Counted from the stretch's first letter, positions 54,786 to 63,180 are shown. The stretch: 64,000 bases of DNA from Microbacterium sp. EST19A (GCF_019969685.1 NZ_JAHXYZ010000002.1:992001-1056000); one strand, 5' to 3'. Translations and numbers: made by a program. Notes: generated from the letters alone by a model not told the origin.

Positions 54786-55211
54786 ATGGCTGTGGAAGTG
54801 CGCCCCCTGGAAGACGCGGATGTCGAGGACGTCGTGGAGCTGTGGCACGAGGTCGGGATCACCCGGCCGTGGAACGATCCGCGCACCGACATCCGTCGCG
54901 CTCGGGCCGTGTGGCCGGAGCTTCTCCTCGTCGCCGTGGACGGGCGTGCGCTCCTGGGGTCGGTGATGGCGGGTTACGACGGCCACCGCGGATGGCTCTA
55001 CTACCTCGCGACCGCGCCGGCCCGCCGCGGCGAGGGCATCGGCCGACGACTCGTGCAGGAAGCCGAGGCGCGTCTCATGGCGCTGGGCTGCCCGAAGGTG
55101 ATGCTGATGGTCAGAGCCGACAACGACGCCGTGCTCGAGTTCTACGACGGCCTCGACTACGCACGTGAGAGCGCGCTGCTCACCGGGAAGCGACTCATCC
55201 CCGACGCCTGA
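54786..55211 (+). CDS. GNAT family N-acetyltransferase (YpeA-like)
   Basis: A complete 141-residue acetyltransferase. The acetyl-CoA site is YYLATAPARRGEGIGRRLVQEAE near residue 72, with the R-x-G-x-G pattern; the C-terminal KVMLMVRADNDAVLEFYDGLDY completes the fold. Length and sequence resemble E. coli YpeA. Target unknown. It is divergent from the flavoprotein gene and 20 bases upstream of a membrane protein gene in the same direction. Confidence 0.9.
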   Translation: MAVEVRPLEDADVEDVVELWHEVGITRPWNDPRTDIRRARAVWPELLLVAVDGRALLGSVMAGYDGHRGWLYYLATAPARRGEGIGRRLVQEAEARLMALGCPKVMLMVRADNDAVLEFYDGLDYARESALLTGKRLIPDA

Positions 55212-55231
55212 CGGCGGGATGACGCGGCGTC

Positions 55232-55924
55232 ATGTCGAAGGAGAAGAAGCGTTCGGATCGCCCGCCGCCCGGTGAGCTGGCCGTCGCGCTGTGGGTGCTG
55301 ATCCCGATCATCATCTTCGGGGCGTATGTGATGCAGATCTTCGAGTCGTTCAGCGCTGTCGGCTGCGAGGGCGACTGCGACCTCGAGCTCGCCCTCGGCG
55401 GTCGCGCCGCGTATCCCTGGGAGGTCGGGGCGTCCGTGGTCATCGCGATCGCGCTCGCTCTCGTTCTGCGGTTCCGAGGGAAGCCGCCGCACTGGGCCCC
55501 GCTCGTCGGCGTCGCGCTCGTCGTGGGGTCGGCGATCGTCACCAGCATCCTGTTCCAGATCGGCCTGGCCCCGATGCACGAGCGCAACGATCGGATCGCC
55601 CGAGGCGAGGCTCCCGCAGAGACTCCCCCGCCGCTCCCGGATCCGGTCGGGAGGTGGGAGGCCGACGATGACGACACGCTGTACCTGGAACTGGCGTCCG
55701 ACGGCACGGTCGTGGGGAACGACGGATGCAACGACCTGACCGGACGGTGGACGCAGGATGCCGACGGCGAGATCGATCTGGACACGACCGTCACCACGAC
55801 CGACGTCTGCCCCGACGTCGACACCTGGCTGGGCCGGGGCCGCTCGGCCGACATCATCGAGGACTACATGTACGTCAACGGGAAAGCCGGGTCCGCGATC
55901 GGAGGTCTCGAGCCGGTGCGCTGA
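55232..55924 (+). CDS. Membrane protein with a small C-terminal outer domain, unknown
   Basis: A 230-residue protein with three membrane helices (about residues 15-35, 62-82 and 90-112). A short acidic/proline linker leads to an 80-residue domain (GRWEADDDDTLYLELASDGTVVGNDGCNDLTGRW) that resembles lipocalin- or META-like beta domains. Four cysteines outside the membrane (two near residue 45, two in the last domain) could pair. No function is known. It is the last chromosomal gene before the integrated element and ends at a bidirectional terminator. Confidence 0.6.
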   Translation: MSKEKKRSDRPPPGELAVALWVLIPIIIFGAYVMQIFESFSAVGCEGDCDLELALGGRAAYPWEVGASVVIAIALALVLRFRGKPPHWAPLVGVALVVGSAIVTSILFQIGLAPMHERNDRIARGEAPAETPPPLPDPVGRWEADDDDTLYLELASDGTVVGNDGCNDLTGRWTQDADGEIDLDTTVTTTDVCPDVDTWLGRGRSADIIEDYMYVNGKAGSAIGGLEPVR

Positions 55925-55955
55925 AGGCCGTGCCCGCAGGACCGCCGGGAACAGA

Positions 55956-55978
55956 AAAACCCCGGCGAACCGGGGTTT
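55956..55978. terminator. Strong intrinsic terminator of the tRNA site
   Basis: AAACCCCGG, CGAA, CCGGGGTTT is a perfect nine-base-pair stem. On the minus strand the loop is TTCG and the stem runs into TTTTTCTG, a canonical terminator just beyond the tRNA 3' end. It can also end the plus-strand membrane protein gene. Confidence 0.85.
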
Positions 55979-55985
55979 CAATCTG

Positions 55986-56023
55986 TAGCAGGAGCGGGGC
56001 TTGAACCCGCGACCTCACGATTA
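55986..56023 (-). other. Displaced 3' end of a tRNA gene, probable attachment site
   Basis: Read on the minus strand, this holds a 3' anticodon stem half, a five-base variable loop (AGGTC), a complete T arm (GCGGG, TTCAAGC, CCCGC), the acceptor 3' strand TCCTGCT and discriminator A. The 5' half is missing: upstream bases do not pair to make D or anticodon arms. This is the usual product of integration into the 3' end of a tRNA gene. The intact gene would lie at the other end of the element, beyond the window. Its identity is not assigned. Confidence 0.7.
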
Positions 56024-56119
56024 GGTCACCTGCGCATTCGGGGGTTACTGCGGAGTATCAGGAGGCACCACTCCCCTGTGATCGCTTGCTCAGGAGATAT
56101 CAGGCGACATCGGACACGC

Positions 56120-56341
56120 TCAACGATTGTGCGGAGTAAGTGCGGGATTCTGTTCGGTCAGGCGCCCCGCCAGCCACTCGTCGAGATCCTCCGTGAAGAA
56201 CGCGTTCAGGCGTCCGTGCTTGAAGCACCGCGGCCCGTCGCCGGCCGCAAGCAGGTTCCGCAGGGTCTGCTTCGCGATGCCGCAGTACTCGGCCGCGCGG
56301 TCGGTGGTCAACACGGGACCGGTTCGACGTACTTCAGTCAT
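56120..56341 (-). CDS. Excisionase-like helix-turn-helix protein
   Basis: The ATG at 56341 overlaps the previous stop and gives 73 residues. The whole length is a MerR/AlpA-type winged helix: VLTTDRAAEYCGIAKQTLRNLLAAGDGPRCFKHGRL, then FFTEDLDEWLAGRL. Such proteins assist excision by bending the attachment site DNA. It lies about 100 bases from the tRNA remnant, the expected place for an Xis-like gene, although the integrase is not beside it. Confidence 0.8.
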   Translation of the reverse strand: MTEVRRTGPVLTTDRAAEYCGIAKQTLRNLLAAGDGPRCFKHGRLNAFFTEDLDEWLAGRLTEQNPALTPHNR

Positions 56342-57060
56342 GCGGAGTGCTGACGCTTGAGCGGATCCGGGCGTCCGTAGTCCCAGATTTCCCAGCCGAT
56401 CTTTTTCCCGAGTTCCCCGAAGCAGCCCTGGACTCCGAGGCGGTGCATCGCGAACCACCACACGTCGAGCTCGTGAGAGATGGCTTCACTCACTCGACCG
56501 AGGAACGCATCGAACTCTTGCGGTGAGCCGCCCGGCGCGCCGCCGAGCCCGTTCGACACCTCGATCTCGAGCCTGTTCCAGTACTCCGCCGGCGCGTCGA
56601 ACTCCCCGGGTCGGTCGGTAGCGAGCACGTCGAGGTAGTGGAATCGTCCGGAGCGGCCGTAGCGGGAGAGGGTGGCGAAGAGCAAAGGGAGCGCAGTGCT
56701 GTCGCGCACTCGTTCGATGAGCGTGGCCGCATAGCCCGTCGCGACCGCATCGGCCTGCCCCTGCTCAGCTGCGTGGAGGAGTCGAGAGACGAGGTTGTCG
56801 ATGTCGTGGCCCCAGCCCTTCATCGTCGCCATCGTCGGCCAGCGGCCGGCTGACTCGACCTCTGCGCAACCGAGCAGGATCTTGGCCGTCTTCTCGACGC
56901 CGATACTGCCGAGCGTGAACACGGCATCACTATCGATCACCGGCTCACGCAACCCCTGGACCGACGCCACCGCGTCCCGCATGAGGTTCCGCGCTGACTG
57001 GGCCTCTGCGAGAAGCGCAAACGTCTGCTGCATCGACAGCGAAGGATGAATGGGTGGCAT
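56338..57060 (-). CDS. Hypothetical accessory protein, possibly HEPN-like
   Basis: A 240-residue, mainly helical protein with no family I can name with certainty. GSIGVEKTAKILLGCAEVE near residue 52 and KGWGHDIDNLVSRLLHAAEQ near residue 82 resemble helices of HEPN-type proteins, in which a Gly-His-Asp/Arg pair marks the fold. It has four Trp in the last 80 residues (DVWWFAMHRLG, GWEIWDYG). Genes between att site and structural genes are often accessory or defence cargo, but that role is speculative here. Confidence 0.55.
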   Translation of the reverse strand: MPPIHPSLSMQQTFALLAEAQSARNLMRDAVASVQGLREPVIDSDAVFTLGSIGVEKTAKILLGCAEVESAGRWPTMATMKGWGHDIDNLVSRLLHAAEQGQADAVATGYAATLIERVRDSTALPLLFATLSRYGRSGRFHYLDVLATDRPGEFDAPAEYWNRLEIEVSNGLGGAPGGSPQEFDAFLGRVSEAISHELDVWWFAMHRLGVQGCFGELGKKIGWEIWDYGRPDPLKRQHSA

Positions 57061-57254
57061 GAGGTGAGACTACGACACCTCGCACGAATCTCGACCCGAT
57101 CTCACCCCGACCTCGCAGACCCCCGCGCACGCCTCGTAGTCGCTCGATTCCGCGAGAACACAGGGGAAGGTGGTGGGTAAAATCGGGATTTTCTCCAGGG
57201 GGGAGAGAACCACCTCCCGGTGGTGGTCCCCCTCGTCCGGTCGGGGGCTGGATT

Positions 57255-57635
57255 TTATTGGGGGTGGGGTGGTCGCTTGATGGTGGTGGCGAGCTCGACG
57301 AGGACGGCCTCGCGTACGTGCTGCGGCTCGTTCGTCCATACCTGGACAAGGGCCTCGACGGTTGGGTGGTCGTTGTTCGCCATCGCGGTGATGAGGCGTC
57401 CGCTGAGTGTTGCCGGTGTTGAGGTGTCGGCGGGTAGCTCGAGGCGGTAGAAGGTGGAGCCGTCGAGGACGGTGCTCGCGGCGCCGGCGGCCAGCAGGAT
57501 GACGACGTGCTGTTCTCGCTTGCGGGTGCGTGCTGCGTTGCGGTGTGCCCATGCCTGCACGCCTCCGAGGGAGGTGAGTGGGGCGAGTCTCTGGTACTCG
57601 AGGTGGGCGAGTGGAGTGATGTCTGAGAGTCGCAT
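57255..57635 (-). CDS. Hypothetical phage protein downstream of the tape measure gene
   Basis: The ATG at 57635 shares one base with the tape measure stop (TGATG), so it is translationally coupled. The 126-residue product is helical at both ends with a central YRLELPADTSTPATLSGRL turn. In tailed phages the gene after the tape measure usually encodes a distal tail component, but this one is short and matches no family known to me. A 194-base gap follows before the accessory gene, containing a CCACCTCCCGGTGG hairpin and otherwise nothing recognisable. Confidence 0.6.
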   Translation of the reverse strand: MRLSDITPLAHLEYQRLAPLTSLGGVQAWAHRNAARTRKREQHVVILLAAGAASTVLDGSTFYRLELPADTSTPATLSGRLITAMANNDHPTVEALVQVWTNEPQHVREAVLVELATTIKRPPHPQ

Positions 57636-60511
57636 CAGCCGTCGCTCCGGCGGCGTGATCGGATCTCGCTCGCGAACCGTTGTCCACGCGCTTCGACGAC
57701 GCCGCTCGCCTGTCGACGTACGTACGCGGTGAACTGCTCTCCGCTGTCGAGTTGGAGCGTGATCCGCTCGGGCAGTCCGGCAGCGACAGCTACACCCGGC
57801 GAGGCAACCCCGCCGGCGCCCATCGCTGACAGGCCGGGCATCCGCTGGATCGTCTCCATCAGGAGCGCGATCGACCGCGGCGATCCGTCGAGCGGGATGT
57901 ACGCCTCGGGCACATCGGGGCGATCGCCGACGATCCGCCACGTGTTCGCGGGGACCATCTGCGCGAGCGGCCCGAGAGGAGTCGCGCCCGGGATTCCACC
58001 GGCCGCCATCATCTCGACGATCCCACCGTGATACTCCGGCGACACGTTGAACGCCCCGATACGGAGCGATGCCCCGTCGGCCGCGATCTTCACCCGAATC
58101 TCACGCCCGTTGTTCTGGGAGATGAAGTAGTTCAGGCTGTCCTCAGCCGGCTTCGTGTTCGCCGTGATCGTAGAGTCACCGTCCGGGAGGGTGATGATCC
58201 GGTTGCCGAGGTCGATGACCTTGCCCGTCTCATCAACCGCGTTCGACGAGAACACGGTCACAGCTTCCTCCGGCGTCTTCAGAACGGTGTCGATGAGGGT
58301 CTGAGCGGCCTCCGTCGATAGCCCCATGGTGGTCAGCTGATTCATCAGCGCGTCGCGGGTGGCCGTGTAGCGGTCCTGGAGGTTCTGCTGCGAATCGCCG
58401 GCAGCGATCGCGGCGTCGTACTCCGCGAGCAGGGCATCCGCTGATGCCTGAAGCTGGGTCGCTAGTTCCCCCGTTGCGGTCGTAGTGCCGTCAGCGGCGA
58501 CTGAGAGGTCGTTGAGCATGTTGCGGCCGTCGGTCGCAGCGACGCCGACCTGCGATACGGCATCCGCAGTGCGTAGGGCGGCGTCGTTCGCGTAGCCGAG
58601 AGCGACGACCGGTTCACCCCACTTGTTCAATTCGCCGCGCGCCTCCTCGATCGACCCGAGCCAGTCCTTCCGCATCGTGTCGGCGGCGGCCGAGGTCGTG
58701 TCGTCGAAGTCGCGCATTTCCTCGGCGAGGGTCTTGAGCTCCTCGCTGTTGGAGATCGACCCGAGCCACCCCACTAGGTCAGCCATCGGCCCGGCGACGA
58801 ACGTACCGATCGCCTCCGTGGCATCTGCGGCGCCCGTGACCATCGAAGATCCGAAGTCGAGGGCGCCGTTCGCCAGATCGAGAAGGAACTGCGTCAGCGG
58901 GCCCCTGTTCTGAGACACCCAGTCGGCGAAGTCGCCGAGCGGTTCCGAGAACGCCGCGGCGAGGGCACCCTTGATGCCGTCAGACGCGACCTCGATGTTC
59001 CGCTGCGCCTGTTCGATGCTGGAGGCGTCGTTCGAGGCGAGGGTGTCGAACATCTTCTGCGCTGAGCCCGTCACGCCGTTCAGCTGGTCGACTGCTGTCG
59101 AGAGATCCATCCCGTAGAGAGCAGCGGCCAGGTCCTCCGACTTCGACCCGAAAAGCTCGAGTGCTGCCGCATCCCTGAGTGCTGGATCCTCCATCGCGCG
59201 GAGACGGTCGAGTGTCTCGTCGAGCGCCGCGGCCGCGACCGGTCCGCCCTGCGCGAGCTTCGCCGACAGGTCGTCCCAGTCGAACCCGACGTTCGCGAAC
59301 GCCTGGCGCATCGCCGGGTCGCCGACGCGCTCCGTGAACCCCTTCAGCGCGTCGGCCGCGACGTCGCTATCCCGTGCACCGCTGCGGAGAGACTGCGACA
59401 GGAGGCCGAGCGCCTGCGGGCCGGTGAGCCCGATCCGTCGGAAGACGGTGGAGTACTCATCGAACGTGTCGAGGAGATCCCCGCCGATGTTCACACCCTC
59501 ACGGGCGCCCGTCGCGAGGAGGTCGAACGCTTCCTTCGCCGAACCCGCCAGCCCGGTCCGCAGCAGCTGGCTCACCGTCCGAGCGATCGGCTCCACGTCG
59601 GATCCGAGGACGTCAGCGATGCCTGCGAGGCCCTGCACGACCAGCTGCGCGTCGCGCGTGGTCGCCGTGGGGTCGATGATGCGGAACTGCAGAGCGAGCC
59701 GTGTGGCGTCCATGTTGGACTCGATCGACTCACCGAAGTTATTGGCGTACGCCTCGCCCGACGCTCGGCCGAGACGCAGCGCGTCGGCCTCGCTGATGCC
59801 CGTGAGCCCCTGCAGACGGTCGGTGTTCTTCTCGACGGCGAGGCCATCTTCGATAGCGCCCGTGATCGCCTTGCCGATCGCCACTCCGGCGAGGATGATC
59901 CCGCCGGCGATCGGGATCGCGGCCAGCGCGTCGACGAGCGTGTCTTCGATGTCACCACCGACAACCTCGCCGACCTTCTGCCCCGCGCCGCGCGTCGCGG
60001 AGTCGAGGCCCTGGCTGAGTGAGCGTCCGCCCTCGGCGCCGGCCTCCTCCGTCTTCGACCGGAACAAGCTCAGGAACCGCTTCAGACCCGACTCGGCCTG
60101 CGCGGGCTCGACTTCCACGTCGACGACGTTGCGAGCCTTCCGGAGCCCGTCCAGCTGCCGTTCGAATCGCTGGATCGAGGCCTCGGCACTCTTCACGTCC
60201 GCGGTGACGTCGATGCCACCCTCGGCGGCGATGTGCAGGTCCTCGAGCTTGTTGATCGCCTTGCCGAGGTTCGTCTCCGCGCGGGAGATGTCGGCGTCGA
60301 GCTTCAGGATCGCGCGCTCGCTCACGAGCTTCTTCGCGGCCTTCTCGACCCGGTCCATGCCGTCGAGCGCGGGCTTCGCGTCCGCGCCGAGCTTGATCGG
60401 CTTCGACTCGACCTTCTTGCCGATCGCGACGATCTGCTTGTCCGCCCGCTCGACCTGATCCGTGTTCGCGGTGAAGAGGACCTCGAGGTCAGCGACCGTC
60501 AGCTTCGCCAT
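57635..60511 (-). CDS. Phage tail tape measure protein
   Basis: A 958-residue protein, the longest of the element. Residues about 1-170 are coiled-coil helices (KLTVADLEVLFTANTDQVERADKQI). A hydrophobic Gly/Ala/Ile patch follows near residues 193-215 (PIAGGIILAGVAIGKAITG), then the conserved tape measure core with LAGIADVLGSDVEPIARTVSQLLRTG and ALGLLSQSLRSGARDSDVAADALKGF, and more helices. The protein sets tail length and forms part of the DNA channel; by the usual rule this length predicts a tail near 140 nm. The two tail-assembly chaperone genes normally upstream are not seen. Confidence 0.88.
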   Translation of the reverse strand: MAKLTVADLEVLFTANTDQVERADKQIVAIGKKVESKPIKLGADAKPALDGMDRVEKAAKKLVSERAILKLDADISRAETNLGKAINKLEDLHIAAEGGIDVTADVKSAEASIQRFERQLDGLRKARNVVDVEVEPAQAESGLKRFLSLFRSKTEEAGAEGGRSLSQGLDSATRGAGQKVGEVVGGDIEDTLVDALAAIPIAGGIILAGVAIGKAITGAIEDGLAVEKNTDRLQGLTGISEADALRLGRASGEAYANNFGESIESNMDATRLALQFRIIDPTATTRDAQLVVQGLAGIADVLGSDVEPIARTVSQLLRTGLAGSAKEAFDLLATGAREGVNIGGDLLDTFDEYSTVFRRIGLTGPQALGLLSQSLRSGARDSDVAADALKGFTERVGDPAMRQAFANVGFDWDDLSAKLAQGGPVAAAALDETLDRLRAMEDPALRDAAALELFGSKSEDLAAALYGMDLSTAVDQLNGVTGSAQKMFDTLASNDASSIEQAQRNIEVASDGIKGALAAAFSEPLGDFADWVSQNRGPLTQFLLDLANGALDFGSSMVTGAADATEAIGTFVAGPMADLVGWLGSISNSEELKTLAEEMRDFDDTTSAAADTMRKDWLGSIEEARGELNKWGEPVVALGYANDAALRTADAVSQVGVAATDGRNMLNDLSVAADGTTTATGELATQLQASADALLAEYDAAIAAGDSQQNLQDRYTATRDALMNQLTTMGLSTEAAQTLIDTVLKTPEEAVTVFSSNAVDETGKVIDLGNRIITLPDGDSTITANTKPAEDSLNYFISQNNGREIRVKIAADGASLRIGAFNVSPEYHGGIVEMMAAGGIPGATPLGPLAQMVPANTWRIVGDRPDVPEAYIPLDGSPRSIALLMETIQRMPGLSAMGAGGVASPGVAVAAGLPERITLQLDSGEQFTAYVRRQASGVVEARGQRFASEIRSRRRSDG

Positions 60512-60559
60512 GTCTGCATCTCCTGCGTGTTCATGATTCCTCGTTTCGTGAGTATGGGT

Positions 60560-60591
60560 GAGGGGCCGACCCCGCCCGGCGTCGGCCCCTC
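60560..60591. terminator. Hairpin in the gap before the tape measure gene
   Basis: GAGGGGCCGAC and GTCGGCCCCTC pair perfectly over 11 bases with a ten-base loop, in the 195-base gap between the 271-residue gene and the tape measure gene. There is no T run. It may end or attenuate the upstream transcript. Confidence 0.55.
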
Positions 60592-60706
60592 AATTCGCCC
60601 GGGCTGACCGCGTTCCACGCGCGGCCCCGAGCCTCGTACACGCACGACCCCAACCAGAAGTAACACCACATCGGTGGGCGGGCAGCGTGCACGAGTGTCT
60701 GTGTCC

Positions 60707-61522
60707 CTACACGCGTCTCACGACGTCTTCGCTGAGCGCCGCCAGGTGTTCATCCAGCGGCGGGATGCCCCGCGATGGTCGAGCCGCGATCTTCGCGGCG
60801 ACCTCGGAGGGGGTGTTGAGGCGGAGCCCGCCGGCGGCAAGGGCGAGCCAGTCGAGGTGTCCGATGGTCTTCCCCTCGATGTAGTAGCCGCCATCGAGTG
60901 ACCAGTTCTCGCCGGCCGCGAACGCGACGGAGAAGTTCACGGTCGAGTCGCCGAGTGCCTGGTTGAAGGGGTTCCATCCCATGTCGTCGGGCGTCGGGCT
61001 GACCTCGAACAGCTTCGAGACTTCGATGCGGAAAGCGACGATAGGCGCGATGTCCTTCCACGCCTTCTGACTGCCGCGCCAAGCGGCGCTCGCTTCCTCG
61101 TCGACCATGTTGATGACCTGGTCGGAAGTGGTGCGGACGGTGAATCCGTACTCCTGGGCCGCTACCACGAACGGTCGTGAGAGCTCCGCGAACTTGTCCT
61201 GCAACCCGGCGACCATGTCGTCGAGATCGGGCAGCACGGCCGCGGTGACCTCCTCCGCCAGCTGCATCTCGAAGTCCGATATCCCCGGGACCATGCCGAC
61301 ATCGCCGTACATGCCCGTGGAGTGTCGACGGATCGACACATCGGTCACGCGGTCACGCGCCTGCTTGTCGGTGAGGCCGAGAACCGACACCGTCGGTGTC
61401 TCCTGGTGAGCCCGCACGACACGAAGAAGCTCGAGGGCGCGCGTGATTGCCTTCGGTGGGGTGGTCCCGATCGTGTCGCAGCGGGCGACGAAGTTCGGGA
61501 GGAGTTCAAGGTTGACGGCCAT
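60707..61522 (-). CDS. Hypothetical phage protein of 271 residues
   Basis: The ATG shares one base with the previous stop. The sequence is mixed helix and strand with a possible globular C-terminal half (VNFSVAFAAGENWSLDGGYYIEGKTIGHLDWLALAAGG). I recognise no family. Its place directly after the decoration-like and 64-residue genes and before the tape measure gene would fit a structural or tail-tube role, but it has no clear major tail protein pattern. It may be a specific feature of this element. Confidence 0.65.
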   Translation of the reverse strand: MAVNLELLPNFVARCDTIGTTPPKAITRALELLRVVRAHQETPTVSVLGLTDKQARDRVTDVSIRRHSTGMYGDVGMVPGISDFEMQLAEEVTAAVLPDLDDMVAGLQDKFAELSRPFVVAAQEYGFTVRTTSDQVINMVDEEASAAWRGSQKAWKDIAPIVAFRIEVSKLFEVSPTPDDMGWNPFNQALGDSTVNFSVAFAAGENWSLDGGYYIEGKTIGHLDWLALAAGGLRLNTPSEVAAKIAARPSRGIPPLDEHLAALSEDVVRRV

Positions 61523-61716
61523 CAGGCGGCCTCGACTTTCTCGATGAGTCCGAGCGCCTCGAGGTGCTCGACCTGCGACGGGAGAGTCGTCTCCGGAAGC
61601 AGGCCATTCCGATAGATGTACTTCTCGGCGCCACCGTGGAGCCGGGCGACGACGACCGCGCCCTTGACGCGATAGCGCGACAGGCTGAGCAGGTAGGGGT
61701 TGATCGGCGAAGCCAT
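61522..61716 (-). CDS. Small phage protein of 64 residues
   Basis: The ATG at 61716 overlaps the decoration-like gene's stop; its own stop overlaps the next ATG. The short product has two strands (RYRVKGAVVVARLHGGAEKYIYRNG) and a C-terminal helix (TTLPSQVEHLEALGLIEKVEAA). Small proteins here often bridge head and tail or act in assembly; no family can be named. Confidence 0.65.
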   Translation of the reverse strand: MASPINPYLLSLSRYRVKGAVVVARLHGGAEKYIYRNGLLPETTLPSQVEHLEALGLIEKVEAA

Positions 61717-62075
61717 CAGAAGCACACTTCCACGACGCTGCCCGCCGACGCTGCGGATGTCAGGGTCCATCCGATGACGTCGCCGGCCGCGGCGGTCTTG
61801 ACGCGTCCGCCCGTATCAGCCGAGACGCGAGCGCCGGCAGCGATTGCGCCAGACGCGATGAGCGGGTGAACGCCTCCCGCTCGGGTGTAGACCGTGACGG
61901 GATCCCCTGCCTCGGCGTCGAACGCGGCGACGCCGACAACGGATGCCGAGTCCGCGACTGCGGGCCCGACGAGTCGGTTCCCGGTGACCTGCACCAGGCG
62001 CCCGCCGGTGACGTCTGCCGAAGCGGTGAAGGTGATGGCGGAGCCGGGTGTGAACTTGGGGAGGTAGTCAGGCAC
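61716..62075 (-). CDS. Capsid decoration-like protein (DUF2190 type)
   Basis: The GTG at 62075 gives 119 residues of a beta-rich, Gly/Ala/Thr/Val-rich protein: LPKFTPGSAITFTASADVTGGRLVQVTG, VVGVAAFDAEAGDPVTVYTRAGGVHPL, IAAGARVSADTGGRVKTA and WTLTSAASAGSVVEVCF. This is the repeat-like layout of DUF2190 capsid cement/decoration proteins, which stabilise phage heads. The major capsid gene, usually next to it, is not found in the window. It overlaps the preceding gene by eight bases. Confidence 0.8.
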   Translation of the reverse strand: MPDYLPKFTPGSAITFTASADVTGGRLVQVTGNRLVGPAVADSASVVGVAAFDAEAGDPVTVYTRAGGVHPLIASGAIAAGARVSADTGGRVKTAAAGDVIGWTLTSAASAGSVVEVCF

Positions 62076-62364
62076 GATCGCCTCCGAAGAACGCTTCGTA
62101 GAGCGCCTCTTCCTCGGAAGAAGCAGCGGGTGCGGCGTCGGCGGAATCGTCGCCGAAGAACGCCTTGTAGAGCTCGTCCTCCGCGGCCTGCTGGCGCTGT
62201 TCCGCCGTCGGCGTCGGGGCCTTCGCTCGGGGAGCGGGCGCTGCACTCGCGGCGCGCGTCGGAGCGGGCTGCGAGTCGTGAATCGTCGCCGAAAGGTAGG
62301 GTGCCGGGCCGCTCTTGTCGCGGACTTCGAACGCGTGGGTGAAGGGGTTCCAGGTGGAAGCCAT
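62068..62364 (-). CDS. Acidic phage protein with two copies of a short LYxAFFG motif
   Basis: The ATG at 62364 gives 98 residues. The middle is an Ala/Pro-rich, likely unfolded linker. Near the end, DELYKAFFGDDS and EALYEAFFGGDR repeat the pattern E-x-L-Y-x-A-F-F-G about 24 residues apart, and the first begins in a charged helix (TAEQRQQAAE). The layout suggests a scaffold or tether in which the two motifs dock on a partner such as a capsid subunit. No family is known to me. Confidence 0.65.
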   Translation of the reverse strand: MASTWNPFTHAFEVRDKSGPAPYLSATIHDSQPAPTRAASAAPAPRAKAPTPTAEQRQQAAEDELYKAFFGDDSADAAPAASSEEEALYEAFFGGDRA

Positions 62365-62495
62365 GATGTCTCCGATGGGAGGGGGACGCACGCCCGGCTG
62401 ACTGCCGCTGGCGTGTTCTCCGGCCTGGAGAGGAATGGACTGTCGAAGAGGAAACTCCCGGTCTCGCACTCTTCCGTCGCTATCGATTCTACCGC

Positions 62496-62810
62496 TCATG
62501 CGCCGACATCCGAGGATCTCGGCTTCTGCCGCGCGCCGGCGAGCCCGGGATGCGCCGCGAGCAGCCGGTCGACTTCCTCCGCGAGCAGCGGCCACGACAG
62601 CGCACCCGACTCGGAGACGACGTCACGGATGCTCACGTGCCGGTAGAAGTCTGCCGGGTCCGCGAAAGCTCTACGAAGCCACACGTTCAGCGGCACGAAG
62701 TCATCCCCGACGACCATCGACCACAGGTCCCGGACTTGCTCCTCGGAACGTTGCGCCCTCACGCGAATTCTCTGGTTCTCGCGGACGAGCGAGCTCTCGC
62801 TGCGGCTCAT
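62496..62810 (-). CDS. Hypothetical phage protein of 104 residues
   Basis: A reading frame from ATG 62810 with a helical N-terminus (SSLVRENQRIRVRAQRSEEQVRDLW) and a second helical part (LLAEEVDRLLAAHPGLAG). The central VVGDDFVPLNVWLRRAFADPADFYRHV contains several conserved-looking aromatics. No family is recognised. It is the first gene after a 354-base gap and precedes the capsid-related genes by 131 bases. Confidence 0.6.
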   Translation of the reverse strand: MSRSESSLVRENQRIRVRAQRSEEQVRDLWSMVVGDDFVPLNVWLRRAFADPADFYRHVSIRDVVSESGALSWPLLAEEVDRLLAAHPGLAGARQKPRSSDVGA

Positions 62811-63164
62811 CGCGACCGCCCCGCGCGCCTCGAGAGATCACCTTGGGAACCGGCCACCACGAGCGCACCTACGGATCCGCCGGCCGGGTGACGGCGGCGA
62901 CTATGCTGCCCACTGGTCATCATCAGCCTGCTTTCGCAACCGCCTACCGGGCGTGACCTCTCGGCGAGCGCTCCCAGGAGTTCTCCCCCCTCCGCCCCCC
63001 GCTGGGGGGAACGCCGAGCAGCAAGCTGCCCGGCGCGATTGATGCATGCACGGATGTTCTGAAGTTCGGCAGAGCGGCCAACGCGAGAGGTTCTTACTTC
63101 TGGCCTACCCAGTGGGCCATAACCGAATCCGGCGTTTGGCATACCCAGTGGGCCAAAGTATGGC
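62811..63164. other. 354-base region without a supported gene
   Basis: It holds most of the three TGGCC(T/A)TACCCAGTGGGCC repeats, a run of C-rich and G-rich blocks near 62985-63010 (CCCCCCTCCGCCCCCCGCTGGGGGG, able to fold) and no coding frame with convincing composition. A control region or origin-like segment is possible. Confidence 0.5.
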
Positions 63165-63180
63165 CTACCCAGTGGGCCAT
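63101..63180. repeat. Three copies of a 20-base repeat around CCCAGTGGG
   Basis: TGGCCTACCCAGTGGGCCAT occurs at 63101-63120 and 63161-63180, and the variant TTGGCATACCCAGTGGGCCA at 63136-63155. Each has the dyad CCCA-G-TGGG at its centre. The third copy overlaps the end and stop codon of the helix-turn-helix gene, so the repeats lie just behind that gene. Confidence 0.85.

Noticed and set aside
55985..56066. Complete tRNA gene at the element end
   Set aside because: The bases upstream of the T arm and anticodon half do not form D, anticodon or 5' acceptor arms, so only a 3' fragment is supported.
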